From: Streptomyces sp. NBC_00569 | Lineage (GTDB): Bacteria; Actinomycetota; Actinomycetes; Streptomycetales; Streptomycetaceae | Direction of reading: 5' to 3' | Length of the DNA stretch: 64,000 nt | NCBI RefSeq assembly: GCF_036345255.1 | Contig: NZ_CP107783.1 | Span: 6,556,001 to 6,620,000 of the forward strand | Shown: positions 57,144-64,000 of the stretch, piece after piece | How the letters are laid out: each line of letters starts with the position of its first letter | How positions within the stretch are numbered: position 1 is the stretch's first letter | Notes under the pieces: model-generated | The model's database searches: none | Told to the model about the DNA's origin: nothing | Seen by the model: only the letters and a program-made list of their open reading frames with translations | Translations under genes and position numbers: made by a program

Positions 57144-59234
57144 ATGGGGGGCGTACCGACAAAGAGGCGCCGGGCGGCCGTGCCCTGGACGCTGCTCGGC
57201 CTGTGGATCGTCGTGCTCGCGATCGCCGGGCCCTTCGCCGGCAAGCTGAGCGACGTCCAGCACGACCGGGCCGTCGACTATCTGCCGGCGAGTGCCGACT
57301 CCACACAGGTGGCGAAGATCCAGGACGAACTGCCGGGCGGGGAGAGCACCGAACTCGTCCTCGTCTACCACCGCGACGGCGGACTCACCGCCGCCGACCG
57401 CACCACGGCCGCCGCCCAGGTCGCCCGCGTCGACCGGACCTTCGACCTCACCGCCGTCCCGAAGGGCGTACCGTCCCGCGACGGCGCCACCCTCATGTAC
57501 CCGGTCGCCAGCACCACCCCCGGACACGACGAGAAGGCCCGCGACGCCTTCGTCGACGACGTGCGCGACATCGCCCACGACACCGGGGGCCTGAGCGTCT
57601 GCACCGGCGGAGCGGGAGCGCTCGCCACCGACGCGAGCGAGGTCTACGGCTCGCTCGACGGCCCCCTGCTCTACACGACCGTCGCCGTCGTCGCGATCCT
57701 GCTGATCCTCATCTACCGCAGCCCCTTCCTGTGGCTCGTGCCGCTCGTCGTCGCGGGCATCGCCGACTTCCTGTCGATGGGCGTCGCCTACGGGCTCCAC
57801 CAGGCGTTCGGCACCACCGTCAGCGGCCAGAGCTCCGGCGTGATGACGATCCTCGTCTTCGGCGCGGGCACCGACTACGCACTGCTCCTCGTCTCCCGCT
57901 ACCGCGAGGAACTGCGCCGCACCGAGCGGCCCTACGACGCGATGCGGGCCGCCCTGCGCGGCTGCGGGCCCGCCGTCCTCGCCTCGTCGGGGACGGTCGC
58001 CGTCGGCCTGTTCTGCCTGCTCGCCGCCGACCTCAACAGCAGCCGCGGCATGGGACCGCTCGGCGCCGTGGGCGTCCTGTGCGCGCTCGTCGCCATGCTG
58101 ACGCTGCTGCCCGCCGTCCTCGTCCTGCTCGGAAGGCGCGTGTTCTGGCCGCTCGTCCCGGCGTACGGCTCCACGCCCAAGGCCCGCAGGTCCCTGTTCG
58201 CGGCGATGGGCAGCTCGGCCGGGCGCAGGCCGCTGACCGTCCTCGCCTGCGGCGCCCTGCTCCTCGGGGCGCTCGCGCTCGGCGTGTTCAGCCTGCCCGG
58301 CAGCCTCAAGCAGGAGGACACCTTCACCGACAAGCCGGACTCCGTCGTCGCGATGCAGACCCTCGCAGCCGCCTACCCCGAGCGCGGCACCCAGCCCATC
58401 AGCGTGATCACCCCGACGGGCCGCGCCGGCGAGACGCTCGCCATCGCGCGCGACGTGCCCGGGGTCGCCGCCGCCGAGCGCGTGCGCAGCGGAGACGGCT
58501 GGACGGAGATCTCCGTCACCGCCTCCGCCCCGCCCCAGTCCACGGGCGAGACCACCACCATCGAGACCCTGCGCGACCGGCTCGACGGCAAGGGCTCGTA
58601 CGTCGGCGGACAGAGCGCCCAGCAGCTCGACCTGAAGGACACCAACTCCCGTGACCGCAAGGTCGTCGTGCCGATCGTCCTGGCCGCCGTCCTGCTGATC
58701 CTCGTCGTGCTGCTGCGCAGCCTCGTGGCGCCGCTGATCCTGCTGGGCGCGGTCGTCGCCGTGTGGGGCGCCTCGCTCGGCATCGCCGGGCTCGTCTTCG
58801 GGCCGCTGTTCGGCTTCCAGGGCACCGACCCCGGACTCGGCCTGCTGACCTTCGTGTTCCTCGTCGCCCTCGGCGTCGACTACGGCATCTTCCTCATGCA
58901 CCGCATGCGCGAGGAGTCCCTCGCGGGCGCCGAACCCGCGGCCGCCGCGCTGACCGCGCTGCGCACCACGGGAGGGGTGATCGCCTCGGCGGGACTCGTC
59001 CTCGCCGCGACCTTCTCGGTCCTCACCAACATGCCGCTGGTGTCGCTCGTCGAGATGGGCTTCGTCATCGCGGTCGGCGTGCTCCTGGACACGTTCCTCG
59101 TCCGTACGTACCTGGTGACGTCGGCGAGCATGGCCCTCGGCCGTACGGTGTGGTGGCCCGGGCCGCTGTCCAGGAAGCCGCAGCCCCAGCCGCCGGCGGA
59201 CGAACCGGAGCGCACCCTCGCGCCCACACCCTGA
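57144..59234 (+). CDS. MMPL family transporter
   Basis: 696 aa. RND-type MMPL proteins export lipids or drugs. Twelve helices are arranged as 1+5 repeated: helix 1 at about 13-33, extracellular loop to about 170, helices 2-6 with FGAGTDYALLLVSRYREELRR (about 238-258), then helix 7 near 370 and the second set with FLVALGVDYGIFLMHRMREESLAG. The two GTDYALL/GVDYGIF motifs hold the proton-relay Asp-Tyr. ATG 57144 has GGGAGG upstream. It precedes a two-component system in the same direction; substrate unknown. Confidence 0.94.
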   Translation: MGGVPTKRRRAAVPWTLLGLWIVVLAIAGPFAGKLSDVQHDRAVDYLPASADSTQVAKIQDELPGGESTELVLVYHRDGGLTAADRTTAAAQVARVDRTFDLTAVPKGVPSRDGATLMYPVASTTPGHDEKARDAFVDDVRDIAHDTGGLSVCTGGAGALATDASEVYGSLDGPLLYTTVAVVAILLILIYRSPFLWLVPLVVAGIADFLSMGVAYGLHQAFGTTVSGQSSGVMTILVFGAGTDYALLLVSRYREELRRTERPYDAMRAALRGCGPAVLASSGTVAVGLFCLLAADLNSSRGMGPLGAVGVLCALVAMLTLLPAVLVLLGRRVFWPLVPAYGSTPKARRSLFAAMGSSAGRRPLTVLACGALLLGALALGVFSLPGSLKQEDTFTDKPDSVVAMQTLAAAYPERGTQPISVITPTGRAGETLAIARDVPGVAAAERVRSGDGWTEISVTASAPPQSTGETTTIETLRDRLDGKGSYVGGQSAQQLDLKDTNSRDRKVVVPIVLAAVLLILVVLLRSLVAPLILLGAVVAVWGASLGIAGLVFGPLFGFQGTDPGLGLLTFVFLVALGVDYGIFLMHRMREESLAGAEPAAAALTALRTTGGVIASAGLVLAATFSVLTNMPLVSLVEMGFVIAVGVLLDTFLVRTYLVTSASMALGRTVWWPGPLSRKPQPQPPADEPERTLAPTP

Positions 59235-59254
59235 CCGCCCCGCGGACCCTACGG

Positions 59255-59278
59255 CGCCCCTCTCTCCCCGGAGGGGCG
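59255..59278 (+). terminator. Hairpin terminator after the MMPL gene
   Basis: CGCCCCTC/GAGGGGCG stem with an 8-nt loop. It separates the MMPL and histidine kinase genes. Confidence 0.6.
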
Positions 59279-59310
59279 TCCTCCGCGCCCTCCTGACGGA
59301 AGATGAACCG

Positions 59311-60531
59311 GTGGACGTCAAACACATCCTGGTCCCGGGCCTCGGCCGGCGCGACGTCAGCGCCGCCCGGACCCTGCGCGAGGACGCTCTCCTGGCCGCC
59401 GCCGCGGCCGTCGCCGCCGTCGTGATCGCCCTGACGACGAGCGGCAACGGCCGTCACCCCGACGCGCTCGGCTGGGCCCTGCTTCTGGCCGCGCACATTC
59501 CGTCGGTGTTCAGGCGGCGGGCGCCGGTGCGGGCGTTCCTCGGCCTCGTCGTCTGCGTGGCGCCGTACCACGCGCTCGACTACAACCACACGGCGCCGAT
59601 GGCCGTCTCCATGACCGCCCTCTACACGATCGCCGTGACGGGGCGCCCCCTGCGCACCCTGTTCCTCGGCGCCGGGGTCCTCGGCATCATGCTCGGCGTC
59701 AAGTTCGGCGAGGGCATGACCGAGGGCACCGAGGCGCTGCGGATCTCCGGCTGGATCGTCGCGTTCCTGCTGGTCGGCGTCATCGTCCGCGTCCACCGCC
59801 AGTACGTCGCCTCGGTCGTGGAGCGCGCCGAGCGGGCCGAACGCACCCGCGAGGAGGAGGCGCGGCGCCGGGTCGCGGAGGAGCGACTGCGCGTCGCCCG
59901 CGATCTGCACGACCTGCTCGCCCACAGCATCACCCTCGTCGGCGTCCAGACGTCGGTGGCCGCCCACGTCCTGCAGGCCGACCCGGACCGCCTGGACCGC
60001 GCCGCCGTGGCCAAGGCGCTCGACGACATCGCCGAGACCTGCCGTACGGCCCGCGGTGAACTGCGTGCCACCCTCGAAGTGCTGCGCGCCGGCCCCGACG
60101 ACAGCCGCGGTCCGCTCCCCGGGCTCGACGGGCTGCCCGACCTCGCCGAGGCCGCCCGCACCGCCGGTGCCACCGTCGACCTGTCCGTCGACAACGTGGA
60201 GGCGCCGCCCGCCGTGGGCGCCGCGGCCTACCGCATCGTCCAGGAAGCACTCACGAACGCCGTCCGGCACGGCGGCCCCGGACTCACCGTGCGCGTCGGC
60301 ATCCGCAGCCGGGGCGACGCCCTCCACCTGCGCGTCGCCGACGACGGCGCGTCACCGCCCTCGTCCCCCTCACCGTCCTCTTCCGCGCCCGAGCCCGACC
60401 GGCCCGCGGGCTTCGGCCTGGTCGGCATGCGCGAGCGGGCCCGCAGCGTGGGCGGCACCCTCGACGCCGGGCCGCGCGCCCAGGGCGGATTCGAGGTCGC
60501 GGCGGTCCTGCCGACCGGGGTGGCACGGTGA
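59311..60531 (+). CDS. NarL-type two-component sensor histidine kinase
   Basis: 406 aa. Four or five N-terminal membrane helices (about 25-160) carry no large sensor loop. The HisKA_3 dimerisation helix has the phospho-acceptor His in RVARDLHDLLAHSITLVG (about 195-212). The HATPase domain (about 290-400) has the N-box VQEALTNAVRHGG and the G-box GFGLVGMRERARSVGG. GTG 59311 has GGAAGA upstream. The stop overlaps the regulator start (GTGA), so the pair is coupled. The signal is unknown. Confidence 0.94.
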   Translation: MDVKHILVPGLGRRDVSAARTLREDALLAAAAAVAAVVIALTTSGNGRHPDALGWALLLAAHIPSVFRRRAPVRAFLGLVVCVAPYHALDYNHTAPMAVSMTALYTIAVTGRPLRTLFLGAGVLGIMLGVKFGEGMTEGTEALRISGWIVAFLLVGVIVRVHRQYVASVVERAERAERTREEEARRRVAEERLRVARDLHDLLAHSITLVGVQTSVAAHVLQADPDRLDRAAVAKALDDIAETCRTARGELRATLEVLRAGPDDSRGPLPGLDGLPDLAEAARTAGATVDLSVDNVEAPPAVGAAAYRIVQEALTNAVRHGGPGLTVRVGIRSRGDALHLRVADDGASPPSSPSPSSSAPEPDRPAGFGLVGMRERARSVGGTLDAGPRAQGGFEVAAVLPTGVAR

Positions 60532-61208
60532 CCGGGGCCCGGCCCGTGCGCGTACTCCTCGCCGACGACCAGACCCTTGTACGGGCCGCGTTCGCGATGC
60601 TCGTCGAGTCAGCGCCCGACATGGAGGTCGTCGGCCAGGCCGGTACCGGCCGCGAGGCCGTGGAACAGGCCCGCACACACCGCGCCGACCTGATCGTCAT
60701 GGACATCCGCATGCCCGACCTCGACGGCATCGAGGCGACCCGCCTGCTCGCCGCCGACGAGGACCTCGCGGGCGTCAAGGTACTGATGCTGACGACGTAC
60801 GACACCGACGAACACGTCGTCGAGGCGCTGCGGGCGGGCGCGTCCGGGTTCCTCGTCAAGGACACCAAGCCGGCCGAACTCCTCGACGCCATCCGCACCG
60901 TGGCCGCCGGCGAGTCCCTGCTGTCGCCCGGCCCCACGGCCCGCCTGATCGCCCGTGTCCTGCGCGCCCCGACCGAACCCGGGCCCGTCCCGCCCGGCCT
61001 CGCCGCGCTCACCGACCGCGAGCGCCAGGTCCTGACCCTCGTGGCGCGCGGACTCACCAACACGGAGGCCGCCGAGGTCCTCGGCCTCAGCCCCCTCACG
61101 GCGAAGACGCACGTGAGCCGCATCATGGGCAAGCTGGGCGCGCGCGACCGGGCCCAACTCGTCATTGTGGCCTACGAGTCGGGCCTGATCGAGCCGGGCT
61201 GCGCCTGA
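60528..61208 (+). CDS. NarL/LuxR-family response regulator
   Basis: 226 aa. The receiver domain has ADD at 12-14, phosphorylated Asp59 (LIVMDIRMPDLDG) and the conserved Lys in GFLVKDTKPAELL. The C-terminal GerE-type HTH is LTDRERQVLTLVARGLTNTEAAEVLGLSPLTAKTHVSRIMGKL. It starts on the kinase stop and is its cognate partner. The convergent aldolase-type gene ends 8 bp away. Confidence 0.96.
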   Translation: MTGARPVRVLLADDQTLVRAAFAMLVESAPDMEVVGQAGTGREAVEQARTHRADLIVMDIRMPDLDGIEATRLLAADEDLAGVKVLMLTTYDTDEHVVEALRAGASGFLVKDTKPAELLDAIRTVAAGESLLSPGPTARLIARVLRAPTEPGPVPPGLAALTDRERQVLTLVARGLTNTEAAEVLGLSPLTAKTHVSRIMGKLGARDRAQLVIVAYESGLIEPGCA

Positions 61209-61216
61209 CCGTCGCG

Positions 61217-62152
61217 CTACAGCAGCCCCGCCGCCGCGAGGAACTTCCCCACCCGCTCGATCTCCTCCGCGGACAGCGGGATCTGGGGATCCGCCGTCAG
61301 CGGGCAGTCGATCACGCCCCGCAGATACAGGGCCGCCTTGAACGCCCCGAGCGCGGACGAACTCCCGCCCATCCGCGCCGGATCCCCCACCCGCACCATC
61401 CGGAACAGCGCGCACAGCCGCTCCTGCTCCACCCGCGCCCGCTCCCGGTCACCGGCCCGGCAGTACGCGTACAGCCGCGCGTATCCGGCCGGGTCGACGT
61501 TCCCGAGGCCCGGCACCACCCCGTCCGCGCCCATCGCGAGCGCCGAGTCCACGGTCAGCTCGGACCCGGTCAGGACGCTGAACCCCGTGATGTCGGAGCG
61601 GGAGCGCGCGCCGACGACGACCTCGCGGAACGCGCCCTCGTCACCGCTGGAGTCCTTCAGACCGGCGAGCGTCCCGTCGGCGGCCAGGCCGAGGACGAGG
61701 TCGGCGCCCAGCTTGGAGTGCACCGACACCGGCAGGTCGTAGGCGAACACCGGCAGGCCGCACCGCTGGGACAGGAGCCGGAAGTGGCGGGCGATCTCGG
61801 CCGGATGGGTGCGCGTGTAGAAGGGCGCCGTGGCGACGATCCCGTCCGCGCCGGCCTCCGCCGCCGTACGGGCGTGATCGAGGACACGCAGGGTCGCCAT
61901 GTCGATCGCCCCGGCCAGGACGGGCAGCTGACCGGCCACATGACCCACGACGGTGTCGACGACCACTTTGCGGTGCCGGTCGGGCAGGAAGGCCGCCTCA
62001 CTGGAGGAGCCGAGCACGAAGAGCCCGTCGACACCACCCGCGACGAGGTGGTCGACAAGGCGTACGAGGGATGCAACGTCCACCTCGTTGTCCGGGGTCA
62101 GGGGTGTGCAGACGGGCGGGACGACTCCGGTCAGCGGGGTGGGCAGCGTCAT
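61217..62152 (-). CDS. DapA/NanA-superfamily (dihydrodipicolinate synthase-like) aldolase
   Basis: 311-aa (beta/alpha)8 enzyme. The Schiff-base Lys is in GTLAGLKDSSGD (about 161-173) and the Tyr in VFAYDLPVSVHS (about 134). The GxxGE loop reads VLGSSSEAAFLP (about 46-57). The Arg after Tyr that DapA uses for the dicarboxylic substrate is missing (YDLPVSVH), so true dihydrodipicolinate synthase activity is unlikely. It starts on the stop of the adjacent peptide ABC ATPase gene (ATGA), suggesting catabolism of an imported compound such as a sugar acid or amino-acid derivative; this is inference. Confidence 0.88.
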   Translation of the reverse strand: MTLPTPLTGVVPPVCTPLTPDNEVDVASLVRLVDHLVAGGVDGLFVLGSSSEAAFLPDRHRKVVVDTVVGHVAGQLPVLAGAIDMATLRVLDHARTAAEAGADGIVATAPFYTRTHPAEIARHFRLLSQRCGLPVFAYDLPVSVHSKLGADLVLGLAADGTLAGLKDSSGDEGAFREVVVGARSRSDITGFSVLTGSELTVDSALAMGADGVVPGLGNVDPAGYARLYAYCRAGDRERARVEQERLCALFRMVRVGDPARMGGSSSALGAFKAALYLRGVIDCPLTADPQIPLSAEEIERVGKFLAAAGLL

Positions 62153-63153
62153 GAGACCTCCTGGACGAGTTCGTGCGTGGTCTGGCCCTCGCGCACGGGA
62201 CGGTGACACCGGAACCGATGCCCCTCGCCGCCCGGCTCGAACTCCGGCATCGCCTCCGCGCACACCGCGTCGGCCTTCCAGCACCGCGTACGGAACGGGC
62301 AGCCGCTCGGCGGATGCGTGGCCGACGGCACCGGGCCGACCAGCGGGATCGGGTCGATCGGGTCGAGCAGACCGGGCGTCGCCGAGAACAGCGCACGGGT
62401 GTACGGGTGCCTGGCCCGGTCGAGCACGTCGGCGGACGGCGACTCCTCCACGATCCGGCCCAGATACATCGTGATCACGCGGTCGCTCATGCGCCGCACC
62501 GTCTGGATGTCGTGCGAGACGAACACGAGGGCGAGGCCCAGGCGTTCCTTCAGGTCGAGCAACAGATTCAGGATCTGCGCCCGCACCGACACGTCGAGCG
62601 CGCTCGTCGGCTCGTCCGCCACGACCAGCGCGGGTTCGAGGGCGAGGGCGCGGGCGATCGCCACGCGCTGGCGCTGCCCGCCCGACAACTGCCCGGGCAG
62701 CGCCCCCGCGAGCGCGCCCGGCAGCCCGACCAGGGACATCAGCTCCCGGACGCGTTCCTCACGCGCGGCGGGTGTGCCGCGGCGGTGGACGTCGAGGGGG
62801 TCGCGCAGGATCTGGCGGACGGTCAGGCGCCGGTTCAGGGCCGTCGACGGATCCTGGAAGATCATGCCGACGCCCTCGCCGACGGTGGCGCGCCGCTTGC
62901 CCGGCTTCATGGTCCACAGGTCGCGGCCGTCCACGACGACCGTGCCGGACGTCGGACGCTGCACCCCCACGAGGACCTTGGCGAGCGTCGACTTGCCGCA
63001 GCCGGACTCGCCGACCACGCCGACTGTCTCCCCGGGCGCCACGGACAGGTCGGCGCCGGTGAGGGCGTACACCCGGTCGCGGGCGAACAGGCCGCCGGAG
63101 CGGGCCCGGTGCACCACATGGGCACCCCTCAACTCGACCACGGGATCCGTCAC
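62149..63153 (-). CDS. Oligopeptide/dipeptide-type ABC transporter ATPase (OppF/DppF)
   Basis: 334 aa. Walker A VGESGCGKSTLAK (about 49-61), Q-loop FQDP, signature LSGGQRQRVAIARAL, Walker B LVVADEPTSALD and H-loop VSHD are complete. The C-terminal oligopeptide extension (HPPSGCPFRTRCWKADAVC) includes the cysteines that bind a Fe-S cluster in some Opp ATPases. GTG 63153 overlaps the stop of the upstream ATPase gene (GTGA). It powers import with the partner below; the permeases lie outside the window. Confidence 0.95.
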   Translation of the reverse strand: MTDPVVELRGAHVVHRARSGGLFARDRVYALTGADLSVAPGETVGVVGESGCGKSTLAKVLVGVQRPTSGTVVVDGRDLWTMKPGKRRATVGEGVGMIFQDPSTALNRRLTVRQILRDPLDVHRRGTPAAREERVRELMSLVGLPGALAGALPGQLSGGQRQRVAIARALALEPALVVADEPTSALDVSVRAQILNLLLDLKERLGLALVFVSHDIQTVRRMSDRVITMYLGRIVEESPSADVLDRARHPYTRALFSATPGLLDPIDPIPLVGPVPSATHPPSGCPFRTRCWKADAVCAEAMPEFEPGGEGHRFRCHRPVREGQTTHELVQEVS

Positions 63154-64000
63154 TTCAGAGCCTCGCTTCCCCGGGGAGCCGGAACCGTGGGCGGCGGGAC
63201 CACCGCCGGATGGTGACAGGCCGACGCGTGCCGCCGGCCGCCGAGCAGGTCGGGTGCCGTCGTCCGGCACACCTCGCTCGCCATCGGGCACCGGTCGGCG
63301 AACCGGCAGCCCGCCGGGAAGTCGGCCGGCGACGGCACGACGCCCCTGATCTGCGTCAGCCGGTCCGCCGCCGTCTCCAGAGAGAGGACCGAGCCGAGCA
63401 GCCCGCGCGTGTAGTGGTGCGTGGGCGCCTCGACGAGGTCCGCCGTCACGCCCGTCTCCACGATCTGCCCGCCGTACATCACGACCACCCGGTCCGTGAC
63501 GTCGGCGACGAGCGCCAGGTCGTGCGAGACGAGGATCAGCGCGAAGCCCAGCTCCTCGCGCAGTCGCAGCAGCAGCTCGATGACCTGCGCCTGCACGGTC
63601 ACGTCGAGCGCGGTCGTCGGCTCGTCGGCGACGATCAGCTTCGGGCTGCGCGACAGGGCCATCGCGATCAGGACGCGCTGGCGCTGGCCGCCCGACAGCT
63701 CGTGCGGATAGCTGCGCAGGGTCCGCTCGGGGTCGAGGCCGACGAGGGAGAGCAGCTCGGCCGGGGTGCGCCGGCCGCCGCGGCGTACGACCTGCTTGAG
63801 CTGGGAGCGCACGGTCATCGCCGGGTTCAGGGACGACAGGGCGTCCTGGTAGATCATCGCCATGTCGTGGCCGAGAAGCCGGCGCCTGGCGCCCATCGAG
63901 CGGCCGATCAGCTCCTGGCCGTCGAAGGTGACCCGGCCGCGGATCCGCGCGCCCTTGGGTTCGAGCCCCATCACGGTCAGCGCGGTCAGCGACTTGCCGC
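63150..64000 (-). CDS. Oligopeptide/dipeptide-type ABC transporter ATPase (OppD/DppD), 5' truncated by window
   Basis: The gene runs leftward from beyond position 64000, so its start and most of the Walker A are missing; the visible part begins GKSLTALTVMGLEPKG. Q-loop IYQDALSSLNPAM, signature LSGGQRQRVLIAMAL, Walker B IVADEPTTALD, H-loop VSHD, and the C-terminal PADFPAGCRFADRCPMASEVC are visible. It pairs with the downstream OppF-type protein. The ATG at 63974 is internal, not a true start. Confidence 0.95.
   Translation of the reverse strand, partial: GKSLTALTVMGLEPKGARIRGRVTFDGQELIGRSMGARRRLLGHDMAMIYQDALSSLNPAMTVRSQLKQVVRRGGRRTPAELLSLVGLDPERTLRSYPHELSGGQRQRVLIAMALSRSPKLIVADEPTTALDVTVQAQVIELLLRLREELGFALILVSHDLALVADVTDRVVVMYGGQIVETGVTADLVEAPTHHYTRGLLGSVLSLETAADRLTQIRGVVPSPADFPAGCRFADRCPMASEVCRTTAPDLLGGRRHASACHHPAVVPPPTVPAPRGSEALK

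Overview
The window comes from a high-GC Gram-positive actinomycete and is almost certainly Streptomyces chromosomal core. The evidence is strong third-position GC bias, many GTG (and one TTG) starts, frequent ATGA/GTGA start-stop overlaps, a rare TTA codon in comEC, and a gene order (rsfS ... leuS, degV, comEA-comEC, holA, rpsT, lepA, hemW, hrcA-dnaJ2, rsmE, phoH-ybeY, era, leuA) typical of that genus. There is no IS element, CRISPR array or prophage. The strongest departures from plain housekeeping sequence are a decayed HAMP-array sensor kinase and several short tandem-repeat blocks.

Layout, left to right. 0-2.3 kb: rsfS, a histidine phosphatase, and two identical tRNA-Ala(GGC) genes bracketing two tiny zinc-ribbon proteins. 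2.3-5.3 kb (minus strand): a NuoF-ferredoxin fusion coupled to a bis-haem membrane protein with ferric-reductase-type histidine spacing. 5.5-8.6 kb: leuS behind a leucine leader peptide and an intrinsic terminator (an attenuator). 8.6-17.2 kb: a membrane/coiled-coil protein, DegV, the DNA-uptake genes comEA-comEC, a YceI protein, a small acidic protein and holA. 17.4-21.9 kb: rpsT, lepA and a long-chain acyl-CoA synthetase. 21.9-23.2 kb: the HAMP pseudogene. 23.3-28.3 kb: an ATPase/SpoIIE regulator, hemW, a DUF3097 protein and a metallo-hydrolase. 28.4-32.9 kb: CIRCE-hrcA-dnaJ2, then a nitronate monooxygenase, rsmE and a VOC protein. 33-41.4 kb: a tricorn-like protease, a HIT protein, RNase Z, adenine deaminase, an MFS exporter and a PfkB kinase. 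41.5-48.1 kb: phoH-ybeY-CNNM-mmcQ, a degenerate cytidine-deaminase-like protein, a GlnR-box-controlled amtB-glnK pair, and era. 48.1-54 kb: an XRE/SDR divergent pair, an MFS/GH1 sugar cassette, and a protealysin-like protease with an emfourin-like inhibitor gene. 54.2-57 kb: leuA with its own leucine leader, and a TerB-like protein. 57.1-64 kb: MMPL transporter, two-component system, a DapA-superfamily enzyme, and two peptide-type ABC ATPases, the last cut by the window end.

Functionally the window concentrates translation and ribosome biogenesis (rsfS, rsmE, rpsT, lepA, ybeY, era, leuS, tRNA-Ala), stress control (HrcA/DnaJ), and leucine-responsive RNA regulation placed separately before leuS and leuA. 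Many genes without a Shine-Dalgarno have a TAnnnT-like -10 hexamer only 6-7 nt before the start codon, suggesting extensive leaderless transcription. The least explained module is the haem-membrane protein/NuoF-ferredoxin pair at 2.4-5.3 kb.
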